A stretch of DNA of 14,760 nucleotides, taken from JBPESN01 sp051710625 (lineage in GTDB: Bacteria; Pseudomonadota; Gammaproteobacteria; Enterobacterales; Enterobacteriaceae). The notes beneath the pieces are model-generated. The model had not been told where the DNA came from, did no database searches, and saw nothing but the letters and a program-made list of their open reading frames with translations. This document shows, piece by piece, positions 6,399-12,817 of the stretch. The stretch lies in NCBI RefSeq assembly GCF_051710625.1, contig NZ_JBPESN010000058.1:1-14760 (forward strand), given 5' to 3'. The position numbers and the translations under genes are program-made. Numbering within the stretch: the first letter of the stretch is position 1; each line of letters begins with the position of its first letter.

Positions 6399-6430
6399 GT
6401 AGTACGATGGCGAAACTGCATGATTACTAC
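6399..6430 (+). promoter_or_regulatory. S8 repressor-binding site at the rplE start
   Basis: GTAGTA (6399-6404) pairs with TACTAC (6425-6430), with an inner ATG/CAT pairing (6407-6409/6419-6421) that sequesters the rplE start codon at 6407. In E. coli this mRNA structure mimics the S8 site of 16S rRNA: bound S8 blocks L5 translation and, by coupling and retroregulation, controls most of the spc operon. The sequence here is nearly identical to the recalled E. coli site. S8 is encoded at 7301-7693. Confidence 0.85.
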
Positions 6431-6946
6431 AAAGACAAAGTAGTCTCTCAACTGACGAGACAGTTCGGCTACCATTCTGTCATGCAAGTCCCTCGGGTCG
6501 AGAAGATCACCCTGAATATGAGTGTGGGTGAAGCAATTGCCGATAAAAAGCTGCTGGATAACGCCGCAGCCGATTTGAGCGCGATTTCAGGCCAAAAGCC
6601 GCTTATCACCAAAGCACGTAAATCTGTTGCTAGCTTCAAAATCCGTCAGGGCTATCCGATCGGTTGTAAAGTAACCCTGCGCGGCGAACGCATGTGGGAG
6701 TTCTTTGAGCGACTAATTTCCATTGCTGTACCGCGTATCCGTGACTTCCGTGGTCTATCCGCCAAGTCATTTGATGGCCGTGGCAACTACAGCATGGGCG
6801 TGCATGAACAGATCATCTTCCCGGAAATCGACTATGACAAAGTCGATCGCGTTCGTGGCATGAATATTACCATCACCACCACTGCGAAATCCGATGATGA
6901 AGGCCGTGCGCTGTTGACCGCCTTTAACTTCCCATTCCGCAAGTAA
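6407..6946 (+). CDS. rplE: 50S ribosomal protein L5
   Basis: L5 binds 5S rRNA with L18 and L25 and contacts the P-site tRNA in the central protuberance. The 179 residues are full length, with conserved KITLNMSVGEAIADKK, KPLITKARKSVASFKIRQGYPIGCKVTLRG and RDFRGLSAKSFDGRGNYSMGVHEQ. GGAG (6396-6399) is the ribosome-binding site and overlaps the S8 operator. L5 translation is the regulated entry point for the spc operon in E. coli. The gene ends at 6946, 14 nt before rpsN. Confidence 0.98.
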   Translation: MAKLHDYYKDKVVSQLTRQFGYHSVMQVPRVEKITLNMSVGEAIADKKLLDNAAADLSAISGQKPLITKARKSVASFKIRQGYPIGCKVTLRGERMWEFFERLISIAVPRIRDFRGLSAKSFDGRGNYSMGVHEQIIFPEIDYDKVDRVRGMNITITTTAKSDDEGRALLTAFNFPFRK

Positions 6947-6960
6947 TGGGAGGGTTACTG

Positions 6961-7266
6961 ATGGCTAAACAATCCATGAAAGCACGCGAAGTAAAACGCG
7001 TGAAATTAGCTGATAAATTTTTCGCCAAACGCGCTGAACTTAAAACCATCATCTCCAACGTGAATGCTTCCGATGAAGACCGTTGGGATGCGGTTCTCAA
7101 GCTGCAGACTCTGCCGCGTGATTCCAGCCCGTCTCGTCAGCGTAACCGCTGCCGTCAAACAGGTCGTCCGCACGCTTTCCTGCGGAAATTCGGGTTGAGC
7201 CGTATCAAGGTCCGTGAAGCCGCTATGCGCGGTGAAATCCCGGGCCTGAGAAAGGCTAGCTGGTAA
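6961..7266 (+). CDS. rpsN: 30S ribosomal protein S14 (zinc-independent form)
   Basis: S14 completes the small-subunit head next to S3 and S10. The 101 residues begin MAKQSMKAREVKRVKLADK. The ATG at 6961 is chosen because the family starts there and GGGAGGG (6948-6954) is correctly spaced; an in-frame ATG at 6946 overlaps the rplE stop and would add five residues. It is the long form without the CXXC zinc ribbon, typical of enterobacteria. The C-terminal RQRNRCRQTGRPHAFLRKFGLSR is conserved, with Ala where recalled E. coli has Gly. Confidence 0.97.
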   Translation: MAKQSMKAREVKRVKLADKFFAKRAELKTIISNVNASDEDRWDAVLKLQTLPRDSSPSRQRNRCRQTGRPHAFLRKFGLSRIKVREAAMRGEIPGLRKASW

Positions 7267-7300
7267 ATTGTCACCAATTGAATCACGGGAGTAAAGACAG

Positions 7301-7693
7301 ATGAGCATGCAAGATCCGATCGCGGATATGCTGACCCGTATCCGTAACGGTCAAGCCGCGAACAAAACCGCGGTCTCCATGCCTTCTTCCAAGCTTAAAG
7401 TGGCAATTGCCAACTTGCTGAAAGAAGAAGGCTTTATTGAAGATTACAAAGTTGAAGGCGACACCAAGCCGACGCTGGAACTGGTACTGAAGTACTTCCA
7501 GGGTAAGCCGGTGGTAGAAACCATTCAGCGTATCAGCCGCCCCGGCCTGCGTATCTATAAGAAAAAAGATGCGTTGCCGAAAGTCATGGCAGGCATGGGT
7601 ATCGAGGTGATTTCTACCTCTAAAGGTGTCATGACTGATCGTGCGGCTCGCCAGGCTGGTCTTGGCGGCGAGATTATCTGCTACGTAGCGTGA
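7301..7693 (+). CDS. rpsH: 30S ribosomal protein S8, repressor of the spc operon
   Basis: S8 is a primary 16S rRNA-binding protein of the small-subunit platform and the autogenous repressor of the spc operon. The 130 residues start MSMQDPIADMLTRIRNGQ and end with the conserved RNA-binding C-terminus containing STSKGVMTDRAARQAGLGGEIICYVA, the full length. GGGAG at 7287-7291 serves the ATG. Its mRNA target at 6399-6430 is intact, so the feedback loop should be functional. Confidence 0.98.
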   Translation: MSMQDPIADMLTRIRNGQAANKTAVSMPSSKLKVAIANLLKEEGFIEDYKVEGDTKPTLELVLKYFQGKPVVETIQRISRPGLRIYKKKDALPKVMAGMGIEVISTSKGVMTDRAARQAGLGGEIICYVA

Positions 7694-7706
7694 TTGGGAG
7701 GAAAGA

Positions 7707-8240
7707 ATGTCTCGTGTTGCTAAAGCACCCGTCGTCATTCCTGCCGGCGTAGAGGTAAAACTCAACGGTCAGGTTATTTCGATTAAGGGTAAAAACGGCG
7801 AGCTGACTCGTACTATCCACGAAGCTGTTGACGTTCAGCATGCTGATAACCAGCTGTTTTTTGCTCCGCGCGAAGGTCATGCCAACGGTTGGGCACTTGC
7901 AGGTACCACGCATGCGTTGCTGAACGGCATGGTGATTGGTGTGACTGACGGCTTCACTAAAAAGCTACAGCTGGTAGGCGTAGGTTACCGTGCTGTAGTG
8001 AAAAGTAGTGTCGTGAATTTGTCTCTGGGCTTTTCTCACCCCATCGACCATCAACTGCCGGCAGGTATCACCGCAGAATGCCCGAGCCAAACTGAAATCG
8101 TGCTGAAAGGCGCTGATAAGCAGATTATTGGCCAGGTTGCGGCAGATCTGCGTGCCTACCGTCGTCCTGAGCCTTACAAAGGCAAGGGTGTTCGTTACGC
8201 CGACGAACTCGTGCGTACCAAAGAGGCTAAGAAGAAGTAA
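7707..8240 (+). CDS. rplF: 50S ribosomal protein L6
   Basis: L6 is a two-domain protein near the sarcin-ricin loop and the factor-binding site. The 177 residues run from MSRVAKAPVVIPAGVEVKLNG to VRTKEAKKK, with the C-terminal family signature PEPYKGKGVRYADE, which is the rRNA-binding segment. It has somewhat more substitutions relative to recalled E. coli than neighbours (for example FFAPREGHANGWALAGTTHA), all in the less conserved first domain. GGGAGG (7696-7701) is 5 nt before the ATG. Confidence 0.98.
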   Translation: MSRVAKAPVVIPAGVEVKLNGQVISIKGKNGELTRTIHEAVDVQHADNQLFFAPREGHANGWALAGTTHALLNGMVIGVTDGFTKKLQLVGVGYRAVVKSSVVNLSLGFSHPIDHQLPAGITAECPSQTEIVLKGADKQIIGQVAADLRAYRRPEPYKGKGVRYADELVRTKEAKKK

Positions 8241-8249
8241 GGTAACACT

Positions 8250-8603
8250 ATGGATAAGAAAGCAGCTCGTATCCGTCGTGCGACCCGCGCACGCCGCAAG
8301 CTTCAGGAATTGGGTGCTACCCGCCTGGTGGTACATCGTACCCCGCGTCATATTTACGCACAGGTTATTGCACCAAATAATTTTGAAGTCCTGGTAGCCG
8401 CTTCTACAGTGGAAAAAGCTATCGCGGAGCAATTAAAGGGTACTGGTAACAAAGACGCCGCCGCCGCAGTAGGTAAAACTATCGCCGAGCGGGCGCTGGA
8501 AAAAGGCATTAAAGATGTGTCCTTTGACCGTTCCGGGTTTCAATATCATGGTCGAGTCCAGGCACTGGCAGATGCTGCCCGTGAAGCTGGCCTTCAGTTC
8601 TAA
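8250..8603 (+). CDS. rplR: 50S ribosomal protein L18
   Basis: L18 binds 5S rRNA and helps anchor it in the central protuberance. The 117 residues begin MDKKAARIRRATRARRKLQEL, the basic N-terminus that contacts RNA, and end FQYHGRVQALADAAREAGLQF, the conserved family signature. The ribosome-binding site is weak (AAGG overlapping the rplF stop at 8239-8242), so translation likely depends on coupling to rplF. Confidence 0.98.
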   Translation: MDKKAARIRRATRARRKLQELGATRLVVHRTPRHIYAQVIAPNNFEVLVAASTVEKAIAEQLKGTGNKDAAAAVGKTIAERALEKGIKDVSFDRSGFQYHGRVQALADAAREAGLQF

Positions 8604-8617
8604 GGTAGAGGTGTAAG

Positions 8618-9118
8618 ATGGCGCACATCGAAAAACAAGCTGGCGAACTGCAGGAAAAGCTGATCGCGGTAAACCGCGTATCTAAAACCGTAAAAGGTGG
8701 CCGTATTTTCAGCTTTACCGTACTGACGGTTGTCGGTGACGGTAACGGTCGCGTTGGTTTTGGCTACGGCAAAGCACGCGAAGTTCCGGCAGCGATCCAG
8801 AAAGCGATGGAAAAAGCCCGTCGCAACATGATGAGTGTCGCGCTGAACAGCGGCACCCTGCAGCACCCGATTAAAGGTGCGCACACGGGTTCCCGCGTGT
8901 TCATGCAGCCGGCTTCCGAAGGTACCGGTATTATCGCCGGTGGTGCAATGCGCGCCGTCCTGGAAGTTGCAGGGGTTCACAACGTACTGGCAAAAGCCTA
9001 TGGTTCCACCAACCCGATCAACGTGGTTCGTGCAACTATCGACGCTCTTGGCAATATGAAGTCTCCTGAAATGGTCGCTGCCAAGCGTGGTAAATCTGTT
9101 GAAGAAATTCTGGGGTAA
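8618..9118 (+). CDS. rpsE: 30S ribosomal protein S5
   Basis: S5 contributes to translational accuracy and mRNA unwinding at the entry tunnel; spectinomycin-resistance mutations map to its N-terminal loop. The double-stranded RNA-binding fold is at about residues 11-75, with the spectinomycin loop near residues 19-29 (RVSKTVKGGR) looking wild type. The 166-residue protein ends EEILG, one Lys shorter than recalled E. coli S5. AGAGG (8607-8611) is the ribosome-binding site. Its stop lies 6 nt before the rpmD start. Confidence 0.98.
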   Translation: MAHIEKQAGELQEKLIAVNRVSKTVKGGRIFSFTVLTVVGDGNGRVGFGYGKAREVPAAIQKAMEKARRNMMSVALNSGTLQHPIKGAHTGSRVFMQPASEGTGIIAGGAMRAVLEVAGVHNVLAKAYGSTNPINVVRATIDALGNMKSPEMVAAKRGKSVEEILG

Positions 9119-9124
9119 TTGACC

Positions 9125-9304
9125 ATGGCACAGACTATTAAGATCACTCAAACTCGCAGTTCCATCGGTCGTCTGCCGAAACACAAGGCAACTCTGGTTG
9201 GCTTGGGCCTGCGTCGCATTGGCCACACCGTAGAGCGTGAAGATACGCCTGCTGTACGCGGTATGGTCAATTTGGTTTCCTATATGGTCAAAGTTGAGGA
9301 GTAA
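9125..9304 (+). CDS. rpmD: 50S ribosomal protein L30
   Basis: L30 is a small protein of the large subunit, absent from many bacteria but retained in enterobacteria. The 59 residues are MAQTIKITQTRSSIGRLPKH through MVKVEE. The ATG at 9125 is chosen over a TTG at 9119, because the family begins at this Met and because GGGG (9112-9115) in the end of rpsE is well placed. Size and sequence match the family fully. Confidence 0.97.
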   Translation: MAQTIKITQTRSSIGRLPKHKATLVGLGLRRIGHTVEREDTPAVRGMVNLVSYMVKVEE

Positions 9305-9307
9305 GAG

Positions 9308-9742
9308 ATGCGTTTAAATACTCTGTCTCCGGCTGAGGGTTTTAAACACGCCTCTAAGCGTCCAGGCCGCGGTATTGGTTCTGGCTTGGGCAAAACCGGC
9401 GGTCGCGGTCACAAGGGTCAGAAGTCTCGTTCTGGCGGTGGCGTACGTCGCGGGTTTGAAGGCGGCCAGATGCCTCTGTACCGGCGTCTGCCAAAATTCG
9501 GCTTTACGTCGCGCAAATTCATGGTCACCGCGGAAATCCGCCTGTCCGATTTGGCGCACGTAGAAGGCGATGTGGTGGATCTGAACACGCTGAAAGCCGC
9601 TAACATCGTTAACATCCAGACTAAATTCGCCAAAATCATGTTGTCCGGCGAAGTCGAACGTGTGGTAACCGTACGTGGCCTGCGTGTTAGCAAAGGCGCG
9701 CGTGCCGCGATCGAAGCTGCCGGCGGTAAAATTGAGGAATAA
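9308..9742 (+). CDS. rplO: 50S ribosomal protein L15
   Basis: L15 is a late-assembly large-subunit protein with a long glycine- and arginine-rich N-terminal extension running into rRNA. The 144 residues show this as GRGIGSGLGKTGGRGHKGQK and RSGGGVRRGFEGGQMPLYRR at about residues 21-65, and a globular domain with VTVRGLRVSKGARAAIEAAGGKIEE. Residues 80-120 are more divergent from recalled E. coli L15 than other parts. GAGGAG (9296-9301) overlaps the end of rpmD and serves the ATG. Confidence 0.98.
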   Translation: MRLNTLSPAEGFKHASKRPGRGIGSGLGKTGGRGHKGQKSRSGGGVRRGFEGGQMPLYRRLPKFGFTSRKFMVTAEIRLSDLAHVEGDVVDLNTLKAANIVNIQTKFAKIMLSGEVERVVTVRGLRVSKGARAAIEAAGGKIEE

Positions 9743-9749
9743 GTAGCAG

Positions 9750-11081
9750 ATGGCTAAACAACCGGGATTAGATTTTCAAAGCGCCAAAGGCGGACTGGGT
9801 GAACTGAAACGCAGACTTTTGTTTGTTATCGGGGCGCTTATTGTCTTCCGCATCGGCTCTTTTATTCCGATCCCTGGTATTGATGCCACCGTGCTTGCGA
9901 AATTGCTCGAACAGCAGCGGGGCACCATCATTGAAATGTTTAACATGTTCTCTGGTGGTGCGCTCAGCCGTGCTTCTATCTTCACGTTGGGGATCATGCC
10001 GTATATTTCGGCATCGATCATCATACAGCTGCTGACGGTGGTTCACCCGGCGCTGGCGGAGATAAAAAAAGAGGGTGAGGCTGGCAGACGTAAAATCAGC
10101 CAGTACACTCGCTATGGCACGTTGGTGTTGGCGATATTTCAGTCAATCGGTATTGCTACAGGTTTGCCAAATATGCCTGGAATGCAAGGTCTGGTAATTA
10201 ATCCGGGCTTTGCGTTTTACTTTACTGCGGTAGTGAGCCTGGTCTGCGGGACGATGTTCCTGATGTGGCTGGGTGAACAGATTACTGATCGGGGTATCGG
10301 CAACGGTATCTCTATCATTATCTTCGCCGGTATCGTAGCGGGCTTGCCGCCTGCCATCGGCCACACTATTGAGCAAGCCCGACAAGGCGACATGCACTTC
10401 CTCGTGTTGCTATTGGTTGCAGTTCTGGTGTTTGCGGTAACGTTTTTCGTGGTGTTCGTTGAACGTGGTCAGCGTCGAATCGTCGTTAACTACGCCAAGC
10501 GTCAGCAGGGACGTCGCGTTTATGCAGCCCAGAGCACGCATTTGCCGCTGAAAGTGAACATGGCCGGGGTTATCCCGACAATTTTCGCCTCCAGTATCAT
10601 TCTGTTTCCGGCCACGATCGCATCCTGGTTCGGAGGTGGCACAGGTTGGAACTGGCTGACTGCGATTTCGCTCTATTTGCAGCCTGGCCAACCGCTTTAT
10701 GTGTTACTATATGCGGCTGCAATCATATTCTTCTGTTTCTTTTACACGGCGTTGGTGTTCAACCCGCGCGAGACAGCGGATAACCTGAAGAAGTCCGGTG
10801 CATTTGTACCAGGCATTCGTCCGGGAGAGCAAACGGCAAGGTACATTGATAAGGTGATGACTCGCCTGACGCTAGTCGGCGCCATGTACATTACCTTCAT
10901 CTGCCTAATCCCGGAGTTCATGCGTGACGCAATGAAAGTCCCCTTCTATTTTGGGGGCACGTCTTTATTGATCGTCGTTGTGGTTATCATGGACTTTATA
11001 GCTCAAGTGCAGACTCTGATGATGTCGAGTCAATACGAGTCCGCATTGAAGAAAGCAAATTTGAAAGGCTATAACCGCTAA
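9750..11081 (+). CDS. secY: Protein translocase subunit SecY
   Basis: SecY forms the protein-conducting channel of the inner membrane with SecE and SecG, powered by SecA or fed by ribosomes. The 443 residues show ten membrane segments at the expected spacing: the first about 24-43, the plug region 60-75 (EMFNMFSGGALSR), and further segments near 78-97, 116-137, 154-175, 183-204, 214-236, 273-294, 315-337, 371-391 and 397-417. The cytosolic loop VNYAKRQQGRR (near 250) contacts SecA and ribosomes. Residue 166 is Cys (SLVCGTMF) where recalled E. coli has Thr. It lies 7 nt after rplO, as in other enterobacteria. Confidence 0.99.
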   Translation: MAKQPGLDFQSAKGGLGELKRRLLFVIGALIVFRIGSFIPIPGIDATVLAKLLEQQRGTIIEMFNMFSGGALSRASIFTLGIMPYISASIIIQLLTVVHPALAEIKKEGEAGRRKISQYTRYGTLVLAIFQSIGIATGLPNMPGMQGLVINPGFAFYFTAVVSLVCGTMFLMWLGEQITDRGIGNGISIIIFAGIVAGLPPAIGHTIEQARQGDMHFLVLLLVAVLVFAVTFFVVFVERGQRRIVVNYAKRQQGRRVYAAQSTHLPLKVNMAGVIPTIFASSIILFPATIASWFGGGTGWNWLTAISLYLQPGQPLYVLLYAAAIIFFCFFYTALVFNPRETADNLKKSGAFVPGIRPGEQTARYIDKVMTRLTLVGAMYITFICLIPEFMRDAMKVPFYFGGTSLLIVVVVIMDFIAQVQTLMMSSQYESALKKANLKGYNR

Positions 11082-11114
11082 TTCAGGAAGCTTGAGAAGT
11101 TACGGAGAGTAAAA

Positions 11115-11231
11115 ATGAAAGTTCGTGCTTCCGTCAAGAAATTATGTCGTAACTGCAAAATCGTTAAGCGTAACGGTGTCGTTCGTGTGATTTGCAGCGC
11201 TGAACCTAAGCATAAACAGCGCCAAGGCTAA
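11115..11231 (+). CDS. rpmJ: 50S ribosomal protein L36 (zinc-binding form)
   Basis: A 38-residue frame beginning [20 protein letters not shown] and ending EPKHKQRQG. Cys11, Cys14, Cys27 and His33 form the zinc ribbon of the C+ type of L36, a small 23S rRNA-binding protein. GGAG (11104-11107) is 7 nt before the ATG. It follows secY by 33 nt and closes the spc operon, its usual place. Short length does not weaken the call, because size, zinc ligands and context all agree. Confidence 0.97.
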
Positions 11232-11250
11232 TATTTCCGGCATTTTTTTC

Positions 11251-11279
11251 TTGCAAAGTTAAGTTGAGCTGGCTAGATT
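11251..11279 (+). promoter_or_regulatory. alpha operon promoter
   Basis: TTGCAA (11251-11256), a 17-bp spacer and TAGATT (11274-11279) form a sigma70-like promoter that matches the recalled E. coli alpha promoter. Transcription would begin near 11286, giving a ~93-nt leader to the rpsM start at 11379, which matches the size of the S4-controlled leader. Confidence 0.8.
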
Positions 11280-11290
11280 GGCCAGCCAAT
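11268..11290 (+). terminator. Hairpin at the end of the spc operon, possible partial terminator
   Basis: GCTGGC (11268-11273) pairs with GCCAGC (11281-11286) around a 7-nt loop, followed by CAATCTTTTG. The T-run is short and offset, so termination of spc transcripts is probably incomplete and some read through into the alpha operon. The -10 element of the alpha promoter occupies the loop. Confidence 0.5.
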
Positions 11291-11305
11291 CTTTTGTATG
11301 TCGCT

Positions 11306-11387
11306 GCAACATTGTTTGAGTATTCTGAAAACGGGCTTTTCAGAATAATGTTGCTGTTAAAAATTTTAGGAGTGCATAGTGGCCCGT
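11306..11387 (+). promoter_or_regulatory. S4-binding pseudoknot of the alpha operon leader
   Basis: An outer stem GCAACAT/ATGTTGC (11306-11312/11348-11354), an inner stem TATTCTGAAAA/TTTTCAGAATA (11321-11331/11337-11347) and a loop segment ACGGGC (11331-11336) that pairs with GCCCGT (11382-11387) in the first codons of rpsM make the nested pseudoknot known from E. coli. Ribosomal protein S4 binds it and traps the 30S subunit in an inactive complex at the GUG start, repressing S13, S11, S4 and L17. The base of the inner stem and the tertiary pairing share position 11331. All pairings are visible in the sequence. Confidence 0.88.
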
Positions 11388-11735
11388 ATAGCAGGCATTA
11401 ACATTCCTGATCATAAACATACCGTTATTGCCCTAACGTCAATCTACGGTATCGGCAAAACCCGCTCGCAGCACATCTGCGAGGCTACGGGTATTGCTAA
11501 ACATGTTAAGATCAGTGAGCTGTCTGAAGAGCAGATTGACACGCTACGTGAAGCAGTTGCCAAGTTTGTTGTCGAAGGCGATCTGCGCCGTGAAGTCGCC
11601 CTGAGTATCAAGCGTCTGATGGACCTTGGTACCTATCGTGGTTTGCGTCATCGTCGTGGTCTTCCGGTTCGCGGTCAGCGTACCAAGACCAATGCCCGTA
11701 CCCGTAAGGGTCCGCGCAAACCGATCAAGAAATAA
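11379..11735 (+). CDS. rpsM: 30S ribosomal protein S13
   Basis: S13 is a head protein contacting the P-site tRNA and bridging the subunits (B1). The 118 residues start with GUG, as in E. coli, and read MARIAGINIPDHKH; the end GLPVRGQRTKTNARTRKGPRKPIKK is the conserved basic tail. AGGAG at 11368-11372 serves the GTG, which lies inside the S4 pseudoknot, so this is the regulated start of the alpha operon. Middle residues 31-45 (SQHICEATGIAKHVK) differ moderately from recalled E. coli. Confidence 0.98.
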   Translation: MARIAGINIPDHKHTVIALTSIYGIGKTRSQHICEATGIAKHVKISELSEEQIDTLREAVAKFVVEGDLRREVALSIKRLMDLGTYRGLRHRRGLPVRGQRTKTNARTRKGPRKPIKK

Positions 11736-11751
11736 TCGGGGTGAGTAAATA

Positions 11752-12141
11752 ATGGCTAAGGCACCTATTCGTGCACGTAAGCGTGTTAAAAAACAAGTTT
11801 CAGATGGTGTAGCTCATATCCATGCGTTTTTCAACAATACCATCGTAACTATTACCGATCGTCAGGGTAATGCGTTGGGTTGGGCGACCGCCGGTGATTC
11901 CGGTTTCCGTGGTTCTCGTAAGTCTACTCCTTTCGCCGCACAGGTCGCAGCGGAACGTTGCGCCGAAGCCGTGAAAGAATATGGCATCAAAAATCTGGAA
12001 GTTATGGTTAAAGGACCAGGTCCAGGCCGCGAGTCTACCGTCCGCGCGTTAAACGCGGCTGGTTTCCGCATCACGAACATTACTGATGTGACTCCGATCC
12101 CCCATAACGGTTGTCGTCCGCCTAAAAAGCGCCGCGTTTAA
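11752..12141 (+). CDS. rpsK: 30S ribosomal protein S11
   Basis: S11 lies on the small-subunit platform at the E site and contacts mRNA upstream of the start codon. The 129 residues are full length, with PFAAQVAAERCAEAVKEYG and IPHNGCRPPKKRRV conserved. Residue 26 is Phe (HIHAFFNNT), where most bacteria have Ser or Thr before FNNT, and residue 49 is Asp (TAGDSGF). The Phe codon TTT is one C-to-T step from TCT (Ser). GGGGTGAG (11738-11745) is the ribosome-binding site. Confidence 0.98.
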   Translation: MAKAPIRARKRVKKQVSDGVAHIHAFFNNTIVTITDRQGNALGWATAGDSGFRGSRKSTPFAAQVAAERCAEAVKEYGIKNLEVMVKGPGPGRESTVRALNAAGFRITNITDVTPIPHNGCRPPKKRRV

Positions 12142-12154
12142 CGCCGCTTTTAGG
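12121..12154 (+). repeat. Inverted repeat spanning the rpsK stop codon
   Basis: CCTAAAA (12121-12127) pairs with TTTTAGG (12148-12154), continuing with GCG/CGC (12129-12131/12145-12147) after a one-base bulge, then CG/CG (12133-12134/12142-12143) after a C-C mismatch. The rpsK stop (12139-12141) falls in the loop. No T-run follows on the + strand, so it is not a standard terminator. It may be a transcript-stabilising or processing hairpin between S11 and S4 genes. Confidence 0.5.
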
Positions 12155-12171
12155 TTAGTTGGAGAAAGAAA

Positions 12172-12792
12172 ATGGCAAGATATTTGGGTCCTAAGCTCAA
12201 GCTGAGCCGTCGAGAGGGCACAGACCTTTTCCTGAAGTCTGGCGTTCGCGCGATCGATTCCAAGTGCAAAATTGAGCAACCGCCCGGTCAGCACGGTGCG
12301 CGTAAACCGCGTCTGTCTGATTACGGCGTACAGTTGCGCGAAAAACAAAAAGTTCGTCGTATTTACGGCGTGCTGGAACGTCAATTCCGCAACTACTACA
12401 AAGAAGCAGCACGCCTGAAAGGTAATACCGGTGAAAACCTGTTGCAGTTGCTGGAAGGTCGTCTCGACAACGTTATTTACCGCATGGGCTTTGGTGCTAC
12501 CCGTGCTGAAGCACGTCAGTTGGTCAGCCACAAGGCGATCATGGTGAACGGCCGCGTTGTTAACATCGCTTCTTACCAGGTTACTCCGAATGACGTTGTC
12601 AGCATCCGTGAGAAAGCGAAAAAACAATCCCGTGTTCGTGCCTCATTGGAACTGGCTGAGCAGCGTGAAAAGCCGACCTGGCTTGAAGTCAACGCTGCTA
12701 AGATGGAAGGGGTGTTCAAACGTATTCCAGAACGTACCGATCTGTCTGCGGACATTAATGAACACCTGATCGTCGAGCTTTACTCCAAGTAA
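12172..12792 (+). CDS. rpsD: 30S ribosomal protein S4, repressor of the alpha operon
   Basis: S4 nucleates small-subunit assembly on 16S rRNA, helps unwind mRNA, and feeds back on the alpha operon by binding the leader pseudoknot. The 206 residues are full length: an N-terminal arm (MARYLGPKLKLSRREGTDLF), then an S4 RNA-binding domain (NVIYRMGFGATRAEARQLVSH at about 93-113) and the C-terminal DINEHLIVELYSK. GGAG at 12161-12164 is 7 nt before the ATG. The S4 recognition leader at 11306-11387 is intact. Confidence 0.98.
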   Translation: MARYLGPKLKLSRREGTDLFLKSGVRAIDSKCKIEQPPGQHGARKPRLSDYGVQLREKQKVRRIYGVLERQFRNYYKEAARLKGNTGENLLQLLEGRLDNVIYRMGFGATRAEARQLVSHKAIMVNGRVVNIASYQVTPNDVVSIREKAKKQSRVRASLELAEQREKPTWLEVNAAKMEGVFKRIPERTDLSADINEHLIVELYSK

Positions 12793-12817
12793 GGCTTAGT
12801 ACCAAAGAGAGGACACA

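Noticed and set aside
6946..6960. Earlier in-frame ATG for rpsN overlapping the rplE stop
   Set aside because: The S14 family begins at the ATG at 6961, and GGGAGGG is correctly spaced for it.
9119..9124. TTG start for rpmD
   Set aside because: L30 homologues begin at the Met two codons later; the TTG adds only Met-Thr.
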